A stretch of 6,294 bases of DNA, taken from VGDP01 sp040905845 (GTDB lineage Bacteria > Pseudomonadota > Alphaproteobacteria > SP197). The stretch lies in NCBI GenBank assembly GCA_040905845.1, contig JBBDQV010000100.1:1-6294 (forward strand), written 5' to 3'. Shown here piece by piece: positions 1 through 6,192 of the stretch. Position 1 is the first letter of the stretch; each line of letters starts with the position of its first letter. Position numbers and translations under genes: made by a program. A model generated the notes under the pieces. That model did no database searches, was not told the DNA's origin, and worked only from the letters and a program-made list of their open reading frames with translations.

Positions 1-90
1 AGCGAGCAGGGCGCCCAGGCCAGCACCGTCGTCCGCTTGGCCGGAGGGCGGAAACACACGAAGGACGAGGCTCGTCGGTCCATCGGCTGA
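1..90 (+). CDS. Possible 3' end of an unidentified gene (partial)
   Basis: Frame 1 is open from the left edge to a TGA at 88-90 and encodes 29 residues. They run from SEQGAQAS to a basic tail ending ARRSIG. First codon positions are purine-rich and third positions are mostly G or C, as in coding DNA of this base composition. No family is recognised. A competing reading is a divergent minus-strand gene starting at ATG 83-81, preceded by a good AGGGAG motif about 8 bases away. Frame 3 is also open to about 138. The choice cannot be settled from 90 bases. Confidence 0.25.
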   Translation, partial: SEQGAQASTVVRLAGGRKHTKDEARRSIG

Positions 91-321
91 ACTCCCTGGA
101 TGCGGCGCGGGAACGGTTCGCCGAGGGGCGCTGCGCGTAGCCGTCAGACGAGCACGGGCGCACCGGCCCGGGGTTAGCACCCGCCATTCATTTGCGCCCA
201 GCGGGATCCCTTGCCGGGATCGAATGCCTTGCCGGTCGGGCGGTGTAGACTGGGTGCGAGCCTGATCCGTGCCAGCGGCGCGCGCGCAGGTTACCGACGA
301 CACCAGCGGATCAGGGACGTC
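91..321. other. Intergenic leader upstream of the hybrid kinase
   Basis: No gene is supported here. The kinase reading frame stays open upstream to a TTG at 211, but the extra 37 residues are arginine-, alanine- and glycine-rich with no domain character, so they look like untranslated leader. A TAGACT at 246-251 resembles a -10 element but has no -35 partner at proper spacing. No FNR/FixK box (TTGAT-N4-ATCAA) and no copy of the GTCACA repeat seen in front of fixK was found, so nothing here suggests that FixK or the response regulator controls the kinase. Confidence 0.4.
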
Positions 322-2250
322 ATGGAAAAGCCGCCTTCGTCGGGTCCGGCGCCCGTCGCCGGGGCCCAGATGCTCGAGGCGATCCTCAACACCGCCGTGG
401 GCGCGATCATCGTGATCGACGAGCGCGGGCTCATACAGAACGTCAACCCGGCGACCGAGACGCTGTTCGGATACAGCCCGAGCGATGTCGTCGGCCGGAA
501 CGTGAGCGTCCTGATGCCGGAGCCGTACCGGGGCGAGCACGACGGCTACATCCGCGCACACCTTCGCACCGGCATCAAGAAGATCATTGGCATCGGGCGC
601 GAGGCCACGGGCCGGCGCAGGGACGGCTCGCTCTTTCCCATCCACCTCTCGGTCAGCGCCTTCACCGTGGGCGGGCAGCGTTACTTCGCCGGCATCGTGC
701 ACGATTTGACCGAGCGCGAGCAGATGCGCGGCGAACTCAAGCGACAGGGTTCGATCTTCGAGGTGGTCTTCAACAACGTCCCCGACGCCCTGATCATATG
801 CGACGAGCGGCAGACGATTACCTTGTGCAATGCCGCCGTGGAAAAGATCTTCGATTACGCGCCGAGCGAGCTGACCGGGAGGAGCATTGCCGCGATCTAT
901 GCGGACGATGCGGAGTCCCAACGCTTGACCGAGGCCGCCGCCTCGACGTCCGACGAGCCGAGCGAGCCGCGACAGGCTACGTACCGGCGCAAGGACGGCG
1001 CCACGTTTCCGGGGGAGATCGTCGCGACGGCCATCGCCGATGCGCACGGCCGCCGGATCGGCTCGCTGAGCCTCATTCGCGACGTCACGCGTCAACGCGA
1101 GCAGGAGAGAGCCCTGCACCAGGCCCAGCGGATGGAGGCGTTCGGTCAACTGACCGGCGGGATCGCGCACGATTTCAACAATCTCCTGACCGTGATCACG
1201 GGCTATCAGGAGCTGCTCAACCGACGTCTCGGCGACCAGAAGGACCGCGCGCTCCTGAGACGTGCTCAAGAGGCCGCCGAGATGGGGGCTCGGGTCACGA
1301 GTCGGCTTCTGATGTTCGCCCGCAGAGGCCACTTCGAGACGAGCCTGGTCAATCTCAACGAGCAGGTGGTGAGCGTCGCCGACCTGCTCCGGCGAACGCT
1401 CGGCGAGACGATCGACCTGACGACGCTGCTCGCGCCGCGGCTCTGGATCGTGCGCGCCAACGCGAGCGAGATCGAGAACGCGATCATCAATCTGGCGGTC
1501 AACGCCCGCGACTCCATGCCCGGCGGCGGCGAGCTGGTCATCGAAACCAGCAACATCGCCCTGGGGGCGGCGGATGCGGGAATCCCGAGCGATCTCCAGG
1601 TCGGGGATTATGTCCGCCTGTCCGTCGCGGATACCGGCACGGGCATGACCCCCGAGGTTCGGCAGCGCGCCCTCGAGCCGTTCTTCACGACCAAGCAGCC
1701 CGGCAAGGGCACGGGTCTGGGGCTCAGCGGCATCTACGGCTTCGTTCGCCAGCTCGGCGGAACGGTTGCCATCGACAGCGAGGTCGGCCATGGCACGACG
1801 GTGAGCGTCTATCTGCCGCGCGCCGAGGCCAAGGAGGCGGTCCAGGCGGACGAGGACCGCGGCGATTCCTTGCCGTATTCGGCCGGGGAAACCGTCCTTC
1901 TCGTCGAGGATCACGCCGATGTCCGACGGATCACCCGGGACCGGTTGGACGAGCTCGGCTACCGCGTCGTGGAAGCCGACAGCGGGCCGCGCGCGATCGA
2001 GACCCTCGAGTCGGCCCAACCGATCGACCTGGTGCTGAGCGACGTGGTCATGGCCGGGGGAATGTCCGGTTTCGACGTCGCCCGTTGGGTCCACGACAAC
2101 CGGCCGGCCATCGGCGTCGTGCTCGTTTCCGGATATCCCGACGAGGTGCTGCGAAGCGCGGCTTCGCCGGGCGCCGATCTCAGGATCCTGCGCAAGCCTT
2201 ACAGCATGCTCGAGCTCGCACGGGCCCTGCGGCGGGAACTCGACGGCTAA
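322..2250 (+). CDS. Hybrid FixL-like oxygen-sensing histidine kinase (heme PAS-PAS-HisKA-HATPase-REC)
   Basis: Cytosolic hybrid sensor kinase of 642 residues with no signal peptide or membrane segment. The first PAS domain (about 15-130) closely resembles the heme-binding PAS of FixL, including LMPEPYRGEHDGYI and IIGIGR. His73 aligns with the proximal heme ligand (His200 in Bradyrhizobium FixL) and Arg93 with the distal Arg220. The second PAS (about 144-258) has no heme signature. The HisKA H-box is LTGGIAHDFNN with phospho-accepting His283. The ATPase domain shows the N-box NLAVNARD (390-397), DTGTGM (437-442), EPFFTTK (452-458) and GKGTGLGL (461-468). A receiver (about 523-640) has Glu529/Asp530, phospho-acceptor Asp574, Ser603 and Lys625, so it looks active. 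ATG 322 was chosen because AGGGA lies 4 bases upstream and the upstream extension looks noncoding. It probably senses O2 and feeds phosphate to the OmpR-type regulator at 2411-3154. The domain order is that of rhizobial hybrid FixL (hFixL). No Hpt protein is seen nearby. Heme binding is inferred, not shown. Confidence 0.9.
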   Translation: MEKPPSSGPAPVAGAQMLEAILNTAVGAIIVIDERGLIQNVNPATETLFGYSPSDVVGRNVSVLMPEPYRGEHDGYIRAHLRTGIKKIIGIGREATGRRRDGSLFPIHLSVSAFTVGGQRYFAGIVHDLTEREQMRGELKRQGSIFEVVFNNVPDALIICDERQTITLCNAAVEKIFDYAPSELTGRSIAAIYADDAESQRLTEAAASTSDEPSEPRQATYRRKDGATFPGEIVATAIADAHGRRIGSLSLIRDVTRQREQERALHQAQRMEAFGQLTGGIAHDFNNLLTVITGYQELLNRRLGDQKDRALLRRAQEAAEMGARVTSRLLMFARRGHFETSLVNLNEQVVSVADLLRRTLGETIDLTTLLAPRLWIVRANASEIENAIINLAVNARDSMPGGGELVIETSNIALGAADAGIPSDLQVGDYVRLSVADTGTGMTPEVRQRALEPFFTTKQPGKGTGLGLSGIYGFVRQLGGTVAIDSEVGHGTTVSVYLPRAEAKEAVQADEDRGDSLPYSAGETVLLVEDHADVRRITRDRLDELGYRVVEADSGPRAIETLESAQPIDLVLSDVVMAGGMSGFDVARWVHDNRPAIGVVLVSGYPDEVLRSAASPGADLRILRKPYSMLELARALRRELDG

Positions 2251-2292
2251 GCGTGGCCGCTAGAGTGAGTTTCATTGAGCCGCGAAGGCCCG

Positions 2293-2379
2293 CCCTCACC
2301 CTGCCCTCTCCCGCCAATGGCGGGAGAGGGTTGCGCGGGGTTGGCGCGGCAACCGCGCCTATCCGGAGCTGGGTGAGGG
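2293..2379. repeat. Nested palindromic intergenic repeat, likely bidirectional terminator
   Basis: An outer inverted repeat, CCCTCACCC (2293-2301) and GGGTGAGGG (2371-2379), encloses two inner hairpins. The first is a perfect 12-bp stem, CCCTCTCCCGCC (2304-2315) with GGCGGGAGAGGG (2319-2330), closed by the loop AAT. The second pairs GCGCGG/TTG (2333-2343) with CAACCGCGC (2350-2358) through a 2-base bulge. The whole could fold as a three-way junction. Elements with these CCCTCACCC/CCCTCTCCC motifs are common dispersed intergenic repeats in proteobacterial genomes (recalled, not searched). It sits between the convergent kinase and response-regulator genes, so it could stop transcription from both sides, though there is no U-tract typical of an intrinsic terminator. 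Confidence 0.8.
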
Positions 2380-2410
2380 GGGCCGCGACGAGACAGGAGC
2401 GAAACGCGGC

Positions 2411-3154
2411 CTAGAGCCTGCGTGCCTCGGAGGCGAGCACGTAGCCGACGCCGCGGACGGTCTTGATCAGCCGCGGCATCGTCGGGTCCGGCTCGATCTT
2501 CTTGCGCAGCCGCACGATCAGAGTGTCGATGGAGCGATCGAACGGCGACCAGTCGTGCCCCTTGAGCAGGTCCATGATGTTGTCGCGCGACAGCACGCGG
2601 CCGGGGCGTGTCACGAACACGGCGAGCATGTTGAACTCGGCGGTCGTCAGCTCCTGAACCGCGCCGGACTCCGCCCTGAGTTCGCGCCTCGACATGTCGA
2701 GCACCCAAGGGCCGAAGCCGTAGCGCTCGATCGCCGCCGGCGACCCGGCCTCCGCGTTGGCCGCGGCCAGCGGCCCTTCGTAGCGGCGCAGCACTGCTCG
2801 GACGCGCGCCAGAACCTCGCGCAGCTCGAACGGCTTGGTGATGTAGTCGTCGGCGCCCAGCTCCAGCCCGACGACCCGGTCGATCGTGCCACCCTTCGCC
2901 GTGATCATGATGATGGGCACGTTGCACGTGGCGCGGATTCGGCGCGCGAGATCGAGGCCGTTCTCGCCACCGAGATTGAGGTCCAGGGTTATGAGGTGCG
3001 GCGGCGCCACGGCGAGCCGTGCCGTGACCTCGCGCCCGTCCTTGGCCTCCGAGACCTGGTATCCCTCGATCTCGAGGCACTCGCGCAACAGTGCGCGCAC
3101 GGGCTCCTCGTCGTCGACCACGAGGATGTGCTTGGGGTCGCTACCGGTCGTCAC
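2411..3154 (-). CDS. OmpR/PhoB-family response regulator, FxkR-like by context
   Basis: DNA-binding response regulator of 247 residues. The receiver domain (about 8-122) has the acidic pair Asp14/Asp15, phospho-acceptor Asp58 in TLDLNLGGENG, Thr85 in MITAKGG and Lys107 in YITKPFE. A linker of about 20 residues leads to an OmpR-type winged helix (about 146-242), with LTTAEFNML, a recognition-helix region around RSIDTLIVRLRKKIE, and the wing TVRGVGYVL. The start is set at GTG 3154, eight codons before the first receiver strand. An AAAAGGG lies about 12 bases upstream, and a closer AAGG abuts the codon. Longer starts up to 3319 would add a tail without domain character and cross the fixK promoter and start. 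It is convergent with the hybrid FixL-like kinase and divergent from the FixK-type gene, the positions expected for FxkR, which links hybrid FixL to fixK in Rhizobium etli. That assignment rests on neighbours and on the repeat in the divergent promoter; the domain sequence alone only says OmpR family. Confidence 0.92.
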   Translation of the reverse strand: MTTGSDPKHILVVDDEEPVRALLRECLEIEGYQVSEAKDGREVTARLAVAPPHLITLDLNLGGENGLDLARRIRATCNVPIIMITAKGGTIDRVVGLELGADDYITKPFELREVLARVRAVLRRYEGPLAAANAEAGSPAAIERYGFGPWVLDMSRRELRAESGAVQELTTAEFNMLAVFVTRPGRVLSRDNIMDLLKGHDWSPFDRSIDTLIVRLRKKIEPDPTMPRLIKTVRGVGYVLASEARRL

Positions 3155-3196
3155 CCTTAAGTCACGCCCTTTTGAACGTGAAGGCTCCCACACGTT

Positions 3197-3212
3197 GTCA
3201 CATTTTGTCACG
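3197..3212 (+). promoter_or_regulatory. K-box-like tandem repeat in the fixK/response-regulator divergent promoter
   Basis: GTCACA-TTTT-GTCACG is a direct repeat of a hexamer at a 10-base period, the one-turn spacing typical of OmpR-family operators. It lies 82 bases before the fixK-type ATG and 42 bases before the regulator's GTG. It differs from the K-box reported for FxkR in Rhizobium etli (GTTACA-N4-GTTACA, from memory) by one base in the first half and two in the second, with identical spacing. It probably is the operator through which the response regulator activates fixK. A possible fixK promoter is TTGTCA (3195-3200), 18 bases, CCATAC (3219-3224), which would place the operator over the -35 region; this core promoter is weak. 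Confidence 0.65.
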
Positions 3213-3282
3213 TCGTGGCCATACCCGTGGAGCGGCGCGCTGGTTTTCTCGGATCGACGCAAGACGTTCACCATTCGACACC

Positions 3283-3287
3283 GGGAG
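3283..3287 (+). promoter_or_regulatory. Ribosome binding site that fixes the fixK start
   Basis: GGGAG ends 7 bases before ATG 3295. The reading frame stays open upstream to 3091, but that stretch overlaps the response regulator on the other strand and the operator repeat, so this site decides for the 240-residue product. Confidence 0.75.
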
Positions 3288-3294
3288 AAACGCC

Positions 3295-4017
3295 ATGTTG
3301 GCCACCGCGCTACCATCATCGGCCCCGTTCGCGCGCCCGTCCCTGGAGGGGGCCGCCACGGGCTCCTTCGACACCAACGCCTTCGCGCGCCGCCTGATCG
3401 CCGGCGAAGTCCGAACCTACGACGCGAAATCCCATCTCTACTACGAGGGCGATGCCGCCACCCACGTCTACCGGATCGCGTCCGGCAACGTCAGCGTCTA
3501 TCGGATGATGCCGGACGGGCGGCGCCAGATCGTCGATCTGGCCTACCCCGGAGACGTGATCGGGCTCGGCGCGCCTCGAACCCATGGCGCCAACGCGCAA
3601 GCGATCTCCACGACGCGGGTCAGCTGCGTGCCTGTCGCGGTGTTGCACGACATGGTCCGCCGCGACCCGACCTTGGGGCTAGCGCTGTGCGGGGCCCTGT
3701 CACGCGACCTCCAGGCCGCCCAGGACCGCCTGCTCGCGGTCGGCCGGTGCTCGGCGTCGGAACGCTTGGCCGGGTTCCTGCTCGGCCTTTCGCGTCGCAA
3801 TGCCCGGAACGGTGAAGACCCCGGGGTCATCGTCCTCCCAATCACCCGATCGGACATCGCGGATTGCCTTGGGCTGACGACCGAGACGGTCAGCCGGACG
3901 TTCACGGCGTTCCGTGGGGATGGGCTCATTGACCTAGAGCAAGGCGTCCTGGTGACGATCCTCGATATGAAGGCCCTGACCGAGCTGGCGCAAGGCGAGC
4001 GCCGGGCGGTCAACTAG
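3295..4017 (+). CDS. fixK: FixK-type CRP/FNR-family transcriptional regulator
   Basis: Transcription factor of 240 residues, the usual length for the family. A cyclic-nucleotide-binding-like beta-roll (about 30-120) contains the conserved YYEGD and RIASGNVSVYRMMPDGRRQIVDLAYPGD segments (read as separate pieces). A dimerisation helix spans about 122-150, and a C-terminal winged helix about 155-225. The recognition helix reads TTETVSR with Glu197, Ser200 and Arg201, the E-xx-SR signature of FNR/FixK proteins that read TTGAT-N4-ATCAA. The N-terminal cysteine cluster that holds the Fe-S centre of FNR is missing, so it should not sense O2 itself; this is the FixK situation, where oxygen control comes from FixL. 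Four cysteines are present (111, 132, 152, 191), Cys191 within the helix-turn-helix. Placement beside a hybrid FixL and an OmpR-type regulator, behind a K-box-like operator, supports fixK over other FNR relatives (NnrR, Dnr, Anr). No FixK box was found in this window, so its targets lie elsewhere. Confidence 0.85.
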   Translation: MLATALPSSAPFARPSLEGAATGSFDTNAFARRLIAGEVRTYDAKSHLYYEGDAATHVYRIASGNVSVYRMMPDGRRQIVDLAYPGDVIGLGAPRTHGANAQAISTTRVSCVPVAVLHDMVRRDPTLGLALCGALSRDLQAAQDRLLAVGRCSASERLAGFLLGLSRRNARNGEDPGVIVLPITRSDIADCLGLTTETVSRTFTAFRGDGLIDLEQGVLVTILDMKALTELAQGERRAVN

Positions 4018-4170
4018 GCACAACCAACGGCGCCTCGCTCTTAACGCCTCCCGGCGAGACACCGCAGTCCCAGCGAGCGTTTCGGCCCATGGACACGTAT
4101 TCTTGTGCCGCACGGTGAAACGGGTCCCCGGTCGGAGCGCTCGCTGGTCGTTCTGAGAGGACCAGCCACG

Positions 4171-4659
4171 GTGGCTCCCGAAACACGAAGCTATCGACTG
4201 GCGATCGCGATCCTCAGCGATACAGATGCGCTCTCGCCGACGATTCTCGAGTTGGTCGAGAGCGGGTTCTCCCATGACCAATTGAACGTGGCCGCGCTCG
4301 CTCCGACGTGGTCCAGGATCGCGGCGCTGCCGCGCCCGGCCGAGGCGGGCCAGGAACACCTTGTTCCGCTCGTGGCTCGCCTCCAGCAGTTGCGCCTCGA
4401 CGGGCATCCGCTTCTCGTCACGCCGGGCCCGCTCTTCGAAGCCATCGGACAGGAGGCGGGAGGTCAGGCGAGCGAGCCCGAGCTTGCGACCTGGATGTCT
4501 CCGGCGCTCCGATCCGACCTGATCCAGCATATTCGTGACGGCGCCGTCATCCTTTGCGCCAACGCCGCGAGCGTGCAGCAGCAACTCTCGAGCACCAGGA
4601 CGCTCCTCCGGCACACGAGCCACCGGGTGCAGACCCACGAGTTCACGATCACGCGATAG
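4171..4659 (+). CDS. Hypothetical protein, possible stress-protein-like alpha/beta fold
   Basis: A 162-residue protein of unknown function. It opens with a beta-strand and helix, RLAIAILSDTDALSPTILEL, followed by a short motif, ESGFSHDQLNVAAL. It closes with a second such unit in which a helix (about residues 111-123) leads into the strand GAVILCA, then a helix and a final strand, THEFTI. This two-unit layout resembles small proteins near general-stress and universal-stress genes in alphaproteobacteria, but the likeness is only structural and no family name is claimed. There is no signal peptide or membrane segment. GTG 4171 is preferred because GAGAGG lies 10 bases upstream; GTG 4105 is possible but has no visible ribosome site. 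It follows fixK after a 153-base gap without a clear terminator, so cotranscription is possible. It converges on the glutamine synthetase gene with 27 bases between stops. Confidence 0.7.
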   Translation: MAPETRSYRLAIAILSDTDALSPTILELVESGFSHDQLNVAALAPTWSRIAALPRPAEAGQEHLVPLVARLQQLRLDGHPLLVTPGPLFEAIGQEAGGQASEPELATWMSPALRSDLIQHIRDGAVILCANAASVQQQLSSTRTLLRHTSHRVQTHEFTITR

Positions 4660-4686
4660 ACCAACGGCCGTGCCGGGCAACCTCCC

Positions 4687-6180
4687 TCAAGGCAAGCAGT
4701 CCAGGTAACGCTCGACGTCCCAATTGCTGACCGTGGCGTTGAACTGGTCCCACTCCGCGGACTTGTACTCCCGATACAGCCGGTAAAGCTCGCCCGGCAT
4801 GGCCGAACGAACCACGGTATCGGCCGCCAAGGCGTCGAGGGCTTCGCCGAGGTTGCTCGGCAGGCGCCTGACGACCTTGCCGGCTTCCATCGCCTCGTAG
4901 ATGTTCCGTGTCTCGGGCTGGCCGGGGTCGAGCTTGCGCGTGATCCCGTCGTCCATGGCGCGAAGCAGCCCCGCCGCCATGATGTACGGGTTCACCATGG
5001 AGTCGACCGAACGGTACTCGACGCGCCCCGGTGCCGAGACGCGAATCGCGCACGTCCGGTTCTGGAAGCCCCAGTCCGCGTAGACTGGCGCCCAAAGCCC
5101 GGTATCCATCATGCGCCGATAAGAGTTGACGGTCGAGGCTCCCAGCGCTGTCAACGCGGGCAAGTGCGCGAGGATGCCCCCGATGGCGTGCCGCCCCAAC
5201 ACGCTCGGCAGCCAGTGTCCAGGATTGGCCGGATCGAGGAAGGTATTGGTGCCGCCGCGCCGATAGGTGAACACCTCCGGGGCGCCCGGCAGAGGGTCGT
5301 GGCCGAGCGCCTCGATCTCGTCCCTACCGCTCGTCCACAGCGAGAGATTGTGGTGACAACCGTTGGCGGACATCCTCATGAACGGCTTGGTCATGAAGCA
5401 CGCGATGAGATCGTGCTCGCGCGCGACGCGGGCGCAGATCTGCCGATAGCTGGTGAGCCGATCCGCGGTTCTCAGCGCCTCGTCGAAGGTGAAGTTGAGC
5501 TCGAGCTGGCCAGGGGCGTCCTCGTGATCGCCCTGGATCATGTCGAGGCCCATGGCCTTGCCGTAGCCGACGGTCTTGAGGAACACGGGCGCCAGCTCCT
5601 CGAACTGGTCGACGTGGTACGCGTTCGGCTTCGTCGGGCCGCCATCGTAGCCACCATCCTTGCCGCGCCTGAGCCACATCATCTCGGGCTCGCAGCCGTG
5701 GCGCAGGTGAAGCCCGCCATGGTCCTGCTGGAACCGCGCGTGGATCCGACGCAGCGTGCCACGGCAATCGGCGTCCATGAGCGCACCGGGCCGTGCCGCA
5801 TCCTCGCGCATGTGGAAGACCGTGCAGAAAACCCGCGCCAGACGCCTGTCCCATGGCAGCTGACAGAACGTCTCCGGGTCCGGCATCGTCACGATTTCGT
5901 GGGTGTGCGGACCGAACCCGATCAGGTTTCCGCGCCGGTCCGGCTGCACGTTCGTCAGCCCGCCGATCCACGTCTGCAGGCCTTGACGGGCCATGCGTTC
6001 CCAATGATTCGCCGGCGCGCCCTTGCCCATGATCCGCCCGGTGATGGAAACGTACTGGTAGTAGATGTACTCCACCCCCGAGCGGTCGATGATCTCGCGC
6101 GCCAGGCGAACGAGTTCATCCCGCTTCGGATCTTGGAGAAATCTGTCGAGATCGGTCATTGGACGTCCGGGCTGGTTCAT
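4687..6180 (-). CDS. Glutamine synthetase family enzyme, type III (GlnT-like)
   Basis: An enzyme of the glutamine synthetase superfamily, 497 residues, which joins an amine to a carboxylate using ATP, classically glutamate plus ammonia to glutamine. The N-terminal beta-grasp region covers about 35-105 and the catalytic domain about 135-480. Metal- and substrate-site motifs are visible: CEPEM with Glu164/Glu166, GDHED (218-221), GQLELNF with Glu227, NGCHHN with His276/His277, NSYRR (352-356), and the nucleotide/glutamate loop with Arg376, Arg380, Glu388 and Arg390. The catalytic set looks intact. GLDMIQGDHED and TADRLTSYRQIC are typical of the GlnT/GlnA3-like and gamma-glutamylmethylamide synthetase (GmaS) branch; the true amine substrate cannot be read from sequence. 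It is about 60 residues longer than the roughly 435 usual for GlnT. ATG 6180 is the most upstream start; ATG 6159 is an alternative and neither has a strong ribosome site. It probably shares a transcript with the gene upstream on the same strand, 12 bases away. Confidence 0.88.
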   Translation of the reverse strand: MNQPGRPMTDLDRFLQDPKRDELVRLAREIIDRSGVEYIYYQYVSITGRIMGKGAPANHWERMARQGLQTWIGGLTNVQPDRRGNLIGFGPHTHEIVTMPDPETFCQLPWDRRLARVFCTVFHMREDAARPGALMDADCRGTLRRIHARFQQDHGGLHLRHGCEPEMMWLRRGKDGGYDGGPTKPNAYHVDQFEELAPVFLKTVGYGKAMGLDMIQGDHEDAPGQLELNFTFDEALRTADRLTSYRQICARVAREHDLIACFMTKPFMRMSANGCHHNLSLWTSGRDEIEALGHDPLPGAPEVFTYRRGGTNTFLDPANPGHWLPSVLGRHAIGGILAHLPALTALGASTVNSYRRMMDTGLWAPVYADWGFQNRTCAIRVSAPGRVEYRSVDSMVNPYIMAAGLLRAMDDGITRKLDPGQPETRNIYEAMEAGKVVRRLPSNLGEALDALAADTVVRSAMPGELYRLYREYKSAEWDQFNATVSNWDVERYLDCLP

Positions 6181-6192
6181 AGGGCGATGTCA

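Noticed and set aside
1..83. Divergent minus-strand gene starting at ATG 83-81 with an AGGGAG motif
   Set aside because: The 28 visible residues have no recognisable character and codon-position bias favours plus frame 1; too short to decide, so mentioned only as an alternative.
211..321. TTG start that would lengthen the kinase by 37 residues
   Set aside because: The extension is low-complexity and Arg/Gly-rich, and ATG 322 has a nearby purine-rich ribosome site.
798..2414. A 538-codon plus-strand open frame overlapping the hybrid kinase
   Set aside because: Its product is arginine- and glycine-rich without domains, as expected for an out-of-frame reading of GC-rich coding DNA; the kinase frame has all the motifs.
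2462..2478. TTGATCAGCC as half of an FNR/FixK box
   Set aside because: The second half (ATCAA) is missing at the right spacing and the site is inside the response-regulator coding region.
3155..3319. Upstream starts for the response regulator, up to ATG 3319
   Set aside because: They add 55 residues without receiver-domain character and would run through the operator repeat and past the fixK start.
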